From Nepenthes gracilis (lineage: Eukaryota > Streptophyta > Magnoliopsida > Caryophyllales > Nepenthaceae), in contig BSYO01000006.1 in assembly GCA_033239525.1 (NCBI GenBank), forward strand, positions 20,670,175 through 20,734,174: 64,000 bases of DNA. Direction: 5' to 3'. The number at the start of each line of letters is the position of its first letter. The first letter of the stretch is position 1. Both the position numbers and the translations under genes were made by a program. Below, piece after piece: positions 10,851 to 22,524 of this stretch. The notes under the pieces were generated by a model. That model worked only from the letters and a program-made list of their open reading frames with translations, ran no database searches and was not told the DNA's origin.

Positions 10851-12779
10851 TGATTATAGAAAGGCATCAACATTAGTCGTCGCATTACCCAAATGGTGGA
10901 CCGCATTACCCATTGGTTTCCCTGACCCAGAGAACCGCATTGTCAGGTGACGTAAGAACTTTGTGGACTAGTCCTGGAGTGGACAAAGGTCTCTTCCACC
11001 TCCTCCTGGGAGCTCTGCTCCTTAATAGAGATTTTGTATCCCTTATTTTTTCGTTTTTGGATGTAACTGTAAATATAATTTTATTCAAATTTGAATTCAA
11101 AATGTATCAATTACAGTCTAGTTGCTATTTAAAATTTTAAATTGAATTAAACAAAATTAACTTTATGTCCATAATATATACATATATATACAACAAATAA
11201 ATTTATTATTATAACTAGAGATGTCTTTTCATTTTCAATATGAGTGATTAAATTATTGTGACCTAGATTATATGCTCTTACTCATTTTTAATATCGGCCA
11301 ACTTTAAAGTAAATTTTTCTAATATTTAATAAGCTTTGAATGATGTTTAAAAATTTAAAGAAATTACATTTAGTAATATTTTTAAAATATTATATTTTAT
11401 TATTTTAATATAATTTTTCTAATTAAATAGTATCTTATATATATTTTTTGTTGGAGTACCATAGACATTGATTAAATCTAACATCAGAGTCTTTCTTAAT
11501 CCATATTTAATTCTTTACTTACAATGTTATTTTCTCTATATTACATCATATTCTATCCTAAATTTTTTACGTTAAATTAAAATATATCTAAAACATTATT
11601 ATTTTTATGTTAATATTATCAATTATTTACTTTGATTTATATATACGATATACAAAATTAAATAAATAATGTTTAGACTAATAAATTTAGTAGTTTAAGC
11701 TGCATTAATAGTCCAAACAAAGCAAACCCGTTCATAGATAATTTTAAAAATCTATCTCAGCTAACTGTTGAATTTTATTTAATAAAAAATTAAAATATTA
11801 TGTATAATTTAAATACAAATTATCTTCTATCTATATAAAATCAAATTATATTCACCCCCAATCATAATAACTTCTGTTACAATCAAGGCTATATTATTGA
11901 AGACACAAAACATGTGAGTAGTTGTCTATTGGCCCATGAACATGCATGGGGTCACGTGCCGATGCGGACAATGCTAGCCCAAATATTAGGGGCATGACAA
12001 ATGATGGATCGAGGACAATTGTTTAAAAGTATTTTTCTTTTTTTTTTATGGTTTTGAAAATTATATAATCATACGTTATTAATTATATTTATTAAATATT
12101 AAATTAAGGCAGAAGAGATTCCTTATTAAATTCGAGACATTATTGATAATACATTGGGCGTATGCTAATCTTAAATTATTGCTTGTAGAGCCAAAACATC
12201 AACGGCACTATCAACATCAATTGATAATGCATCATATAATTCAATATTTATGGGTGAACATAAATGTATATGGCAACTTTTTTAGTTCAATTTATTTATT
12301 AGTTTTCAATTTATGTTGATTTTATCTGTTTTCAATCAATTGGGTATTTTATTATTTAATTTTTTTTTTATCAAATTAGTTGTAATTCTATATTAAATTG
12401 ATCAAATAAAATATCAAATGTATTTAATTAACCTACTATTTAGGATTAAATGGGTCAATTGATCAAATAAAATGTCGAGTTTTTTTACATAACATAATTT
12501 GGGATTAAATATGTCAAATTATGATTTTTATAGCTTTTATTAAAATTTTGAGAAAGCCATTTTGTCGGTGGGTTTAGGAATAATATTGGAATCGGTGTTA
12601 AGTTTGATAAGATAAAATAAAAATTTTGGTGTTACATTATTTATAGTAAAATTTACAATTTTCTCCAAACAATGCATAGAAAAATAAATGACCTCCTTTT
12701 TAATTTTGACAATTTAAGAATAATTATTTAAGGTAATTTTTCATTTACAATTACCTCAAATGCTAATCTCCCAACAGCC

Positions 12780-13140
12780 CCTCATTTGACAAGCAATATG
12801 AATTTAACTATTCATTTGATGACCAATACGACTACAGTGACATTGATTTTGATGGAGAGTCATTTGAATACTACAAAAGTAGGCGACGATTCCTATGAAG
12901 ATTAAAAAATAAATTTTAGTCAATATTTTGTTAAAATTAAAGTTAGAGACAATGGTACTGATAAATACGAATCAAAAGTATAATTCAAAATGATGAGAAC
13001 CTAAATTATGAAATTAAATGCAACAAAAATTGTGAAATATTTGAAGTCATATGCAACAAAGATGGTGGCAAAAGTAATTGTGAAGACAAAGATGGCCACA
13101 ATGAAGGCAGTGGTGGAGTTAGAGGAGAATACAACAGCTA
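12780..13140 (+). pseudogene. Acidic coding-like remnant, unidentified
   Basis: In otherwise AT-rich DNA, one frame reads an aromatic and acidic stretch (contains FDDQYDYSDIDFDGESFEYY). After a break, a second frame reads CNKDGGKSNCEDKDGHNEGS and ends in a TAA at about 13139. The composition (D, E, Y, G) is not what AT bias alone yields, so this may be the tail of a degraded gene or transposon protein. No family was recognised. Confidence 0.2.
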
Positions 13141-15163
13141 ACATTTTAGCATACATTGAAATATTTATTTATTTTTTATAATATTAAAAAGGTTATCTTA
13201 TATAAAGTTTTTAACTAGCCCTTTTACTATTATTTCATATTAAGTACTTAAAAAGCTAATTTGTAATTTGATTTATATATTCCAAATGAATGATCAAGTA
13301 AAAAAATAATAGAACTCAACTCCACCGGTGTAGTTTTCCAGTGGAGCAGTGTCTACTGTGTGTTTGAGGTGCACATGTATATATTTTGTCTAAAAAAATT
13401 GTATTGATGTGCGTTTGAGAGATATTCATATAACATTTATTCAGTAAGCTCAAGTTTAGGGAACGCTTATACTGAAATTATTATAAATTATCCTAATATA
13501 ATTTTAAGATATCGGATACGATTTTTTGAATCACCGAGCGCAATACAATTAGAAAAAAAAAATAAGATGAAAAGATTGAAAAAATATATAAAAGTTTAGT
13601 CATCCATTTAGATTTTAAATCGTATTTTATTTTCTCTTGACATTGAGTACGCTTTTTTATTATTATAAAAATATTTTATTAGTAATTTTCTTCTCATTTA
13701 CTATTATAATATTCTTTACCTATATTTGTCATTATAAGATATTGTATCATTATATTTATTTAAAATATTTATAATCAATACTCAGCATATAACAGATGTT
13801 TTTCGAACTCATAAATTTATGATTTTTTTTATTTTTAAAAATTTTTTTTACATAAAAATATTATACATCATTATTTATAATTATGATTTTGAGTTATATA
13901 TTTTTGTATCATCTTTTCACCTATTCAAACAAAATATTAAAAAAAGATTATTGTAAAAATACATTCTCCATTTTATAAACAAAGTTTTGACGTTTAAAAC
14001 CCAATTGATAATTTTTATTTTAAACTATATATTAAAATAATTATTTTTATAGTGTCCCTTGAAGCCTATTTGGCAGTATTATGTTTCCTTTTAGTTAATG
14101 TTTTACAGGGAAGTACAAATATAAAATAATAAGAAGAAATATTAATAAGTTAATAATAAATATTATATTACTTAATTTATATGAATAATAAATATTACTT
14201 TTAAAATAAGGAAAATATAGGGATTAAATATTGAGATAGAAAGACGAAGGGGAACCACTGATCGATCATTGACTAACACCGGCGTCAGCCACGGGTTGTT
14301 GGCCGTGATAGATGAGTACGGATGGAGGAGAATAGGACCAGTAATTAATATTTTTATTTATACAATTATAAATAAACCCGTGTTTTTACATGGATTTCTT
14401 TTTTTCGAATTTTTAAGCAATAAATATTTCTTATTATATTTATTTTAACTATCAGTTTTCAACATATTAAAGCGGGCGGAAATAAATAATACCAACACTT
14501 ATTTGTTTATGATTTTCACAATCAAAACATCATGCCGCTGAGACATGCTAAGTTCCTCCCATAGAGGTTCTATTTTGTTGTTTTGATGGTCAAGATTAAT
14601 GGAGGATGAAATTAAGGGTGTAGATTTAGAACAAATTATGAAAACGTTAATCAAGTCATTGATATGTATTTTTATGAATCAATTTCAAAACAATAAAGGT
14701 TTATTATGTTGAATATTTTTTTTACAATAAAATTTAGTTTTAATTAAGCTATATTTAGCCTTTTTATTTATTTTATTAAGTTTAACTTGATTCAAAATAA
14801 TATCTTTCAATATGAAAAAAATTAGATATATAAAAGACATATATTTATATTTGGAATAATAAATTCATACGTGAAGAACTAAAAAAAGGTGCGCATATAT
14901 GATTCATATGACTTAATGCACAATAAACGCAAAGAAGTTGCACATAGGCATTTAATAGTAACTTTATGCATGAAGCATACATAAATCATGCTCGTGCACG
15001 TTGGTGCTCAAATGCGGGCACATATTTTTTACCAATTTTGTATTTTAAAACTTTGTTTCAACCATTATTGTAAATATGTACTTTTTTATCTTAATTTTGC
15101 CGCCACCTTGATCAATATTGATGAAAAAAGAGCTGAAAGACGAAAATTAAAAAAAAAAAAAAA

Positions 15164-15182
15164 GAGAGAGAGAGAGAGAGAA
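15164..15182. repeat. (GA)n microsatellite after an A tract
   Basis: A run of about fourteen A is followed by roughly nine GA dinucleotides. It is a simple repeat with no associated gene. Confidence 0.85.
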
Positions 15183-17582
15183 AATCCCATATTATTTTTA
15201 AGACAAAATTGTTAAAATTTTTTCATTTCATGATACTTTTACCATAAAAGATACTTGTGTTTAGTCGGTAAATATTTAAAATTTTATTGGAGGGTTGAAT
15301 GTTAGAGTTTCAATAACATTTGATTTTTCTAAGATAGTAAAATAAAGTTCACAAGAAGATTAAAAAATATTTAGTTTTGTTGTTAGGGAATAAATTTAAA
15401 AAGTTATGGGTAGGAGTCACTTATTAGGATTAAATTGTTAAAAAGTTAGTGTGTCCGTATCATATAATATGTAAATTTAACTTTTATTAATAAATTTATT
15501 TTAATGAAATTTAAAAATTTAGAAAATTTTATTCAAAAATCATTTGGTTCTTAAAATTTCATTTTGTCACCTTTTTATATTAGTTTATTTGTTGTACTAA
15601 ATTTATTATTAATATTAGTGATAATATATGACTATGATTATCGTATTATATTATTAATATTTTAAAATAATTATATATATATATATTAAATATTTATATA
15701 ATTTATAATTTTAAATTATTATGATATCTATATTGCAGTAAATTAAAATTATATAAATATATATTTTAACTGACAATAAACCTTTTTAGTAGAGGGACCA
15801 CAATAAATCCCCATACTAGCGTGTAATTGCGGAGTGGGGACTCCTCTGGAATAAAACAAATAGGGGAGGGATGCATTGCAAGCTAACAACAGTGAGAAAT
15901 AAAAAATAATAATAAAATGAGAATATAGCTTGAGAGAATGGAAGGTATTAGATCGATATTTTTTAGGAACTCCAAGAACATCATTATTTGATATAATATT
16001 TTATTTATTTATTTAAAATGATAAATTTATTTTAAAAAAAACTGAAAATATAAAATATTGTATCATTTAAACATGTCAACATAAAATATTATATTATTTA
16101 AATACGTGAACTAAAATTTTTAAAATATTTTCCAAACTCATTATGGCTCTGTCGGTGGTGCTTTAACTTTTCTTTATTCGGCGGTATGAGTGGCGGAGGA
16201 GGAGCTCCACCTTAAAGAAACGGGTAAGATTATTTTTTAAGTTTAAATCTTTTATTTTTAAATAAAATTATAATTTAAAAATTAATTTTTTTAAAATTTA
16301 TTAAAAATAATTAATTTATAATTATTTATTTAAAATAAATATTTTATATTTAAAAAGAATTTCTCAATAGATGCTTAGCTTAGAGGAGGAGGAAGTGACG
16401 TTAATGGCAGCAAACACGTCCTTAATTAGCGCACTTAATGTGAGCGGCCAACGGGTCAATATCGGAAAGTTCCCGTGGGCTCAGGGCTCCGTTTGATCCG
16501 CGCATCTCGGCGTCGAGAGCTCCAAAGCTAAAACCGTGATAATATTAGATCGCAGCCAAACACCTCTAAAAGGCAATATAACATTCACTCTTCCAGGTAT
16601 CCTAAGGCTTTACTTTATTTATTTTTTTAACTTTATCTTTTCAACTCAACTATACCCGGTATCATGGGACCTCGATCAATATTTTCTAGGTAAACTGAAA
16701 TTTATAACAATATTAGTATTTATATGTTTAATTATATACTAATTTATGTCAAAATTATTATTTTTAGTATAGTGAGAGAGATAAAAAGAAAATAAAAATA
16801 CAATAAAATCACACCTACATTTAAAATTTTTGATATAAATAAATACATAATCAAATATATAAATAGTATCTCTTAAATTATAAACTAAACTGGAATAGGG
16901 CATTTGTAGAAAAAAATTGAGTTATCACGGTCACGTGGGAGCCACATTTATGGGTCCAACCATGACATAAGCTGAACTAGTTACGACGAGAGACAATCCA
17001 ACAGCCAACTTATTAGCCAACGAAACTCAACACAAAGCAAAGCTCATAAACCGTCCATTCAGCCCGTGTGCTGTGTACAAGCCCAGGAAGGACCAACGAC
17101 CCAACCTTAATGGTAGCCCCTACGGTTCAATTAATCACGACAAAGTCCATCCTCCACCTCAACGGTAATATTCCGGTAGCACAGAAGACGCCGATACTAC
17201 AGGTTTTAGTCAATGGTGATAGTAGTCAACTATAGGGAATCACTATGCTCGCCAACCAATGGCAGTCCAACCAACCCACTTGAGAAAAGGCTGAACTCTT
17301 GCATGCCACCTCTAGTCATGGTCACGTCACCACCACATGACGACATCTGACGTGGTGGCTTCCGTCAACGTCCTAACGGCCGGCGAATCCTGGTGGAACA
17401 CCTGTCATTTGCCTTGGCGTCGAAGCTTTCTCCGCGAAGCACTATAAACTTCATCACTCTTCACAGGATAAGGAATCGAGCAATTCCCAATAGAAAAGCC
17501 ACCCTCGAGCGAGACTTAAGAGTGAAGAAAGAATCAAGCTCTCTTTCTCCTCCTCAAAAAAGTCACCTTCCATCGAGAGTTA

Positions 17583-18840
17583 TGTTGGGTCTGATCACTT
17601 ACTTGTGGGTAACCTAACAAATTGGTTTGTCATCGGATGATTTGTGGAGAACAAATTCGGAGAACTAATTCCGATCAACAGGACGTTGACCGGAGGAGAA
17701 TAGTAGACAGTCAATGGAGATTAACCGGCAAATGGCCAACTATAGATTTCGGTCAACAGAAGGTTGATCGTCTAAGGGTTGTAGGAGTGCTACTGAATGG
17801 AGGACGAGTAGCAGAAGACGGTTAATGGAGGTTGACCGGATGAATGCTAGAGACGGTCAATGAGATATTGACCGGTTGATAATGAAGAATTTACCAATTG
17901 GTGACACTGATATGGAATCGCTCGCGGACATGGCTGAGTGCACAGTAGCATTTAGAGATATGGGCTGTGCACAGTGACGACCGAGGATATGGGATGTCCG
18001 AGATCGTTGTCACTATCTGAAGACCAAGGAACGCCAGAGAACTCTTGTGATAGACAAAAGGATACAGATAGTCCGGGGACTTGACTGCAGCAACGACCGA
18101 GGACATCATGGATAGTTGGCAGCAAGTTGTGGATAGTTAGCTCTGCAGAGCAGATGGCAGACCTGCAGTCTGTATGCACCTCTGTGCAGGTGGCAGGATT
18201 GTAGAGTTGGTGGGCAAAAATGTTGACAGGTTGTAAAGCAGGTGGCAAACGTTTATCCACACGCAACCTACCTATTGGTTGAAAGTCTCCAGGTAGATCA
18301 TTATATATATGCATGTTAGGCATGCTGTGCTCGAAGCGCGCAAGGCGCCATGGGAGTGACCATGGGTGATAGAGAAATCACGATGAGCGAGCATTCGTCG
18401 GGGTTTGTGTAGCCGGCCGCATGTGTACAGGGTGAAACAGCGGTTGCCATTTCACCAATACTTGTAAAATGAGAGAGTAGAGAGCACCACAGTGAGGAGA
18501 GAAAGAGTAGAAGAAAGAGAGAGTAGTGAGTAAAATACAAAGTGTGAGGCTTTTGTATTCTCGTACTCTATTCTTCATTTTCACCTCTAGGGCTTGTGTA
18601 ATTATGGTGGTTGCTTATATTCTATCTCTGGGTTCGTGTAACCATTTTACATAGTGGATCTATTAGTAGACTTTATATCCCGTGATTTTTTTCCTTAGTT
18701 GAGAAAAAATTTTCACGTTAAAAAAATACTTTGCATCTCTTGTATTCCTTACTCCTACTAAATGGAGGTTGACGATGACCGAGAGATTCGAATATTTTGC
18801 TGCTACCGGATCGGGTGGATCCGGGCGTCGAACCCCAACA
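17583..18840 (+). mobile_element. Solo LTR (1258 bp) with AGTTA target duplication
   Basis: The left end TGTTGGGT and right end ACCCCAACA form an imperfect terminal inverted repeat with canonical TG...CA. The flanks are identical 5-bp direct repeats, AGTTA at 17578-17582 and 18841-18845. No internal region, primer site or second LTR is present, so this is the product of LTR-LTR recombination. TATATATA at 18302-18310 gives plus-strand polarity, with U3 to the left. U3 holds six W-box cores between 17686 and 17872. Internal coding sequence is lost, so superfamily cannot be assigned. Confidence 0.92.
17686..17872. promoter_or_regulatory. W-box core cluster in solo LTR U3
   Basis: Six TTGAC/GTCAA cores occur in 187 bp, most as GTTGACCGG or GGTCAA, about 430-620 bp upstream of the LTR's TATA box. 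WRKY factors bind TTGACC/T; whether this element responds to them is inference. Confidence 0.45.
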
Positions 18841-19550
18841 AGTTACCTAGTGAGCCACTCACCGAATGTATAACATCAGAGTCCAGACCTCTGCCTCTCT
18901 AAGCCACTCCCCGTTAAGCGCTCAACAGGGGGTTAGGCCTCCTCTCTCAATCTCCGCAAATGTACATCACTGCATTCTTTCTCACATTCCTTATATCTTT
19001 TTATTCTATTGGAAAGATTTTTAAGTTGAGAGTCGGAGGATAAATTAGGAAAAAAGTTTTGTCAATCCTCTAACTTCTTATTTGTAGCTTGTGGTGCGTA
19101 AATTTTAGATTAATAGTAACGGATACTAAATCTATTCCAATTCAACTCACGACGAAAAATGGAGAGGCTCCATAATCCGTACCATACCCAAAAAACCAGG
19201 GACGTATAATATATACATATAAATATATATTGCATGATTCACCTTCATATTTGAGAATTAAAAATGAGATGTGATGCTTCATTTATAAAACTTCATGTAA
19301 TTTAAAACTATTTTTTATGGATCATTCAAATATTGTTATTTTATAACTAGCCAAATTTTGACTACTTATTTTATAAAACATAAAAATAGCCAAATTTTGA
19401 CGATTACAAGTAGAGTTCTTAAATAAGTGATCGAAGATTTGTGCCCAAGGATGAATGAAGCCTTTCAAGAACCTGGTTTTGTGGATGAGAAAGAACAAAT
19501 CAAGGGCACACCCGACTCATAAATAAATGATTGTGTTCTTACTATAATTA

Positions 19551-20470
19551 TGATGCGTCATGGGTTTGAGTTTTTAGCGGATTCAGGTTCAATTGGTCCT
19601 CTGGTTCGTCCTAATGTGGGACTCAGTTTTCATACTGCGTGGGTTGAATCCTACACACCATAATAAAAGATGAGAAATCAGTGAAAAATGACAAAATTCG
19701 TTCCCCGATTTATCTTTCGATACTCAAGTTAGAAATTTTTTTTTCGAAATAAAAAAGGTAAAGACAATATTTTGCTAAAGATGATGTTGGGGAGGAAATT
19801 TGTAAGCCTACTCGGAGGTGCACTCGACATGGAGTTGCTTTAGGTGATAGTACACTTGTGATGAGCGGTTTAAAGAGATGCACTCATAGTGAGTGGTTTT
19901 TAGACCATTTGGTTCAGAGAGAGCAAGCCATGTGAAAAAGAATGGCAATTGGTTACTTATACGAGTTTAAGTACCGCAAAGAATGTGTCTCCAAGACTTT
20001 TTATAACTGTCAGATTTCGCCACCTTTCCTTAGACGGCAAGGCAGGTTGCCAATTGATTGAGGGGATTCTTTCCATTTATCAAGGAAACATAGGCGACAT
20101 TTAAGGCTGCAATGGCTGAAAAGGAGGATTCCTTCCACCAAAAAAATGTTGCTTACCGTGAATGTTGGAACTTCCATTATGAGTCATGCACTAATCTAGG
20201 GCTTTCTTTTCGAGATGTGTACTGATTTGGGGGCTTCCATTTCAGAGGAGGTTGCCATTTGCAGAGATTTTCAGTATCGCAGCCAATTAGAACAGATGAC
20301 ATGTTACACGCGGGAAAGGGTTTGTAAGCCGCATCCGGTTTGGGCTGTACCCGGTTATCTGAAAGTCCTCTTTGGTCAATTGGGACATTGACCGTCATTT
20401 GGGTCAACGAGTCGCGATTCTCCTGTGCTGATTGCCTCTTTAGGCTGGATCATTGTAACCGTCCCCGTCA
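19551..20470 (+). mobile_element. Probable solo LTR (about 920 bp)
   Basis: It starts TGATGCGTCA and ends CCCCGTCA, giving an imperfect inverted repeat TGATGCG/TGACGGG. Flanks are AATTA (19546-19550) and AATTG (20471-20475), a 4-of-5 match. The interior has mixed GC, with imperfect duplicated words around 19815-19900, and no ORF of recognisable type. The start resembles the degenerate block at 6549. The single mismatch in the duplication and the weak inverted repeat keep confidence moderate. Confidence 0.45.
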
Positions 20471-22265
20471 AATTGATTTCTTTTTTTTCGTAATTTCTTT
20501 TAATGTGTCATAGAAATTTTATAAAAAATGTGTTTTTCTAGATAAAATGATAATATCATTAAAAAACAGGTTAATACAAACTCCATCTTTTAAATGTGAA
20601 AAAATATCTTTTATTTATCTAAAAAACAAACCCTTTTAAGTTATACAAGACGGTTATTTCTATTATTTATATAATAAAAATAAGGTCGATTCTTAAATTA
20701 CTTTATTGTCATTTTTTTGGTTAAAGATCGGATTCATGAAATTTTTATTATAAAATCTAATAAAGTCATACGATATTAATTTTTAATAATTTAACAAATT
20801 ATCGAACATGTGATATGAGATAATTTTAATACTATTTACTATATAGTGAAAAATGAGGATTCACACTTGTGTATTCCGTCAGCAAAATTGATATATTGGT
20901 GAAGAAACAACTCATCAAAACATTAAAATTAAGAGCTTAAGACTTGAGAATAATTTAGCTATAAGGCTTCTTCTTGCCGGCTCATCTTCAAATATAAATG
21001 CAATACCTAAATTATTTGCCACTATGCATTTACTAAGTCTCAGATATGCTCAGTTAGTAACTCCTTTTCTAGAATTTAAAGAGATTATGAATCGAATTGT
21101 AGGCTAGAGTTTTATGGTTTATCAAGAAGTGGGATTTTTATATTAATTTAATAATTAAAATTAAAAGTTAAATAAATAAATTATGAATATTTAATTTTTA
21201 TTAAAATTACTTAATATAATATTTATTATTCATCTATTAAAATTTTAATTCTAACCGTTAAATAAATACGAGACTTTTTATAATTACAAAATTTTAACTT
21301 TATTTATTTACATCAATCAAATGATCAAAATTAAAAATTAAATAAATAAATAATAAATATTGAATATCTATTAAAATTATTTTATATAATATTTATTATT
21401 TATCTATTAAAATTTTAATCCTAACCATTAAAAGAGCACGAGACCTTTTACAATTAAAAAATCTTAACATCACTTATTTACTCATATAAATAAAGGCCAA
21501 CTCAATATCATAAATTTACATTATTTTATAGATCTAACTTCATATTATTGACTTCATTTGCTTTGCATGACCGTAATATGTTTCATTATTTATTCTCATA
21601 ATAATAATAATATATAATAATCTGAATTGAATAATAATGATAATAATCATAATTGTTAAACTAACTAGTATTACTTGGTAACACCCTGCATGGATTATTA
21701 TCGATAAGGAACCAATGTTATAAACAGGAATAAAACATTACCTTCGATCACTCTCCAACACTCATGAAAATCTTACTTTGACCGCACATGGCGTATGGGT
21801 TTTTTGAATCGGGGGGCTGCGACGCGTGAGAGTTTTTTTTTTTTTAAATCATAAAATTAAAAAAAATATATTAAATTATTATTTTTTAAAATCAAATAAA
21901 AAAAATATTAAAATAAAAGAAATAATTAAAAACTTTTTTTTTATATGCGGTTAAATTTTTTAATCTAAGCGCTCGATGCCCAATCGCAGCCCCTGATTTC
22001 ATCCCTGCAATGTAATTCATCCCTGGATGTAATTTTTCAATAAATAATTATAATTATTTAAATTATTTATTTTAATTGATTTTTAATTTTAAAATAATAA
22101 TGATAATACAATCGTCTTCGTAAGAGACAATCAGATGATGGAGTACCTTTACAATTGACAAGGCTTCCTATTAAACTTGCTTTTCACTTCTCATTCTCAG
22201 CTCAAAGACAAGAGCAATAACAGTGACACCTCGGCGTATGTGAACTGCAAGCTGTACGTTTTTTC
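20471..22265. other. AT-rich spacer upstream of beta-galactosidase
   Basis: No gene is visible. It holds the 170-bp tandem duplication at 21145-21485 and several homopolymer A/T runs (near 21832-21845 and 21930-21950). The last few hundred bases should include the distal promoter of the beta-galactosidase gene, but no specific site stands out. Confidence 0.6.
21145..21485. repeat. Two-copy tandem duplication, 170-bp period
   Basis: Copy 1 and copy 2 align throughout. For example CTAACCGTTAAA at 21251 corresponds to CTAACCATTAAA at 21421, and CGAGACTTTTTA to CGAGACCTTTTA. The unit is AT-rich, with no coding content. Confidence 0.75.
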
Positions 22266-22267
22266 TT

Positions 22268-22277
22268 CTATATAATA
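22268..22277 (+). promoter_or_regulatory. TATA box of the beta-galactosidase gene
   Basis: TCTATATAATAC lies about 250 bp upstream of the ATG at 22525, in the correct strand. The leader between them is rich in C/T and contains short upstream frames. Confidence 0.45.
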
Positions 22278-22524
22278 CTATCTCCTGTAACCGCTGCTCC
22301 GAGGAAGACTGGAGTGAGAGAAGTGACAGACGCAGAGGGATCTGCACACTCGCAGCCAATCCAGATCGAAATTGCCGCCGCAGCCACAATTTCACTTTCG
22401 TTCTCCCCACATTGCACACAATTTTTCTTCTTATTCTCTTCTTCTGTCGCTGCTTCTCCTGTGTCTGCTTCCAGAAAGCAAAGGAGATTTGTAAAATTAG
22501 GGGAGGCAAAGCAGAGAAGAGGAA

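Larger units (their letters stand above)
8340..10880 (-). mobile_element. Truncated Ty3 element of Tat/Retand type (3' part with antisense ORF)
   Basis: The right end of an LTR (to about 8580) is followed by CTAGCCCCCCAT (8584-8595), the complement of a polypurine tract. The same arrangement, with a similar flank (a TTCAAGAATCTCAACC / TTGAGACTCCAACC type word), marks the 3' LTR boundary of the complete element at 39397-51009. Inward follow a 57-bp minisatellite, a CCAAT/TATA pair and a plus-strand ORF of the antisense type. No gag or pol follows, so the element is truncated near 10880. Polarity (genomic sense on minus) is inferred from the polypurine tract. Confidence 0.6.
10900..16920. other. 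Long AT-rich noncoding region
   Basis: About 6 kb with very low GC and no convincing gene. It includes a decayed coding-like patch (12780-13140), a duplicated ATTGATCAAATAAAAT word at 12398 and 12456, a GA microsatellite (about 15164-15182), and two small GC-richer patches (14265-14345 and 16380-16560) with no recognisable content. Frames of 60-75 codons here are composition artefacts. Confidence 0.6.
16925..18970 (+). mobile_element. Probable older LTR that received the 17583 solo LTR
   Basis: Sequence on both sides of the solo LTR at 17583-18840 has LTR character. The left part (16925-17582) is GC-richer with a TATAAA near 17442 followed by an R-region-like leader. The right part (18846-18970) continues with CATCAGAGTCCAGACC and a C/T-rich tail. 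Removing the solo LTR and one AGTTA copy joins them. No pair of termini or outer target duplication was found, so limits are approximate and the family unknown. Confidence 0.35.
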
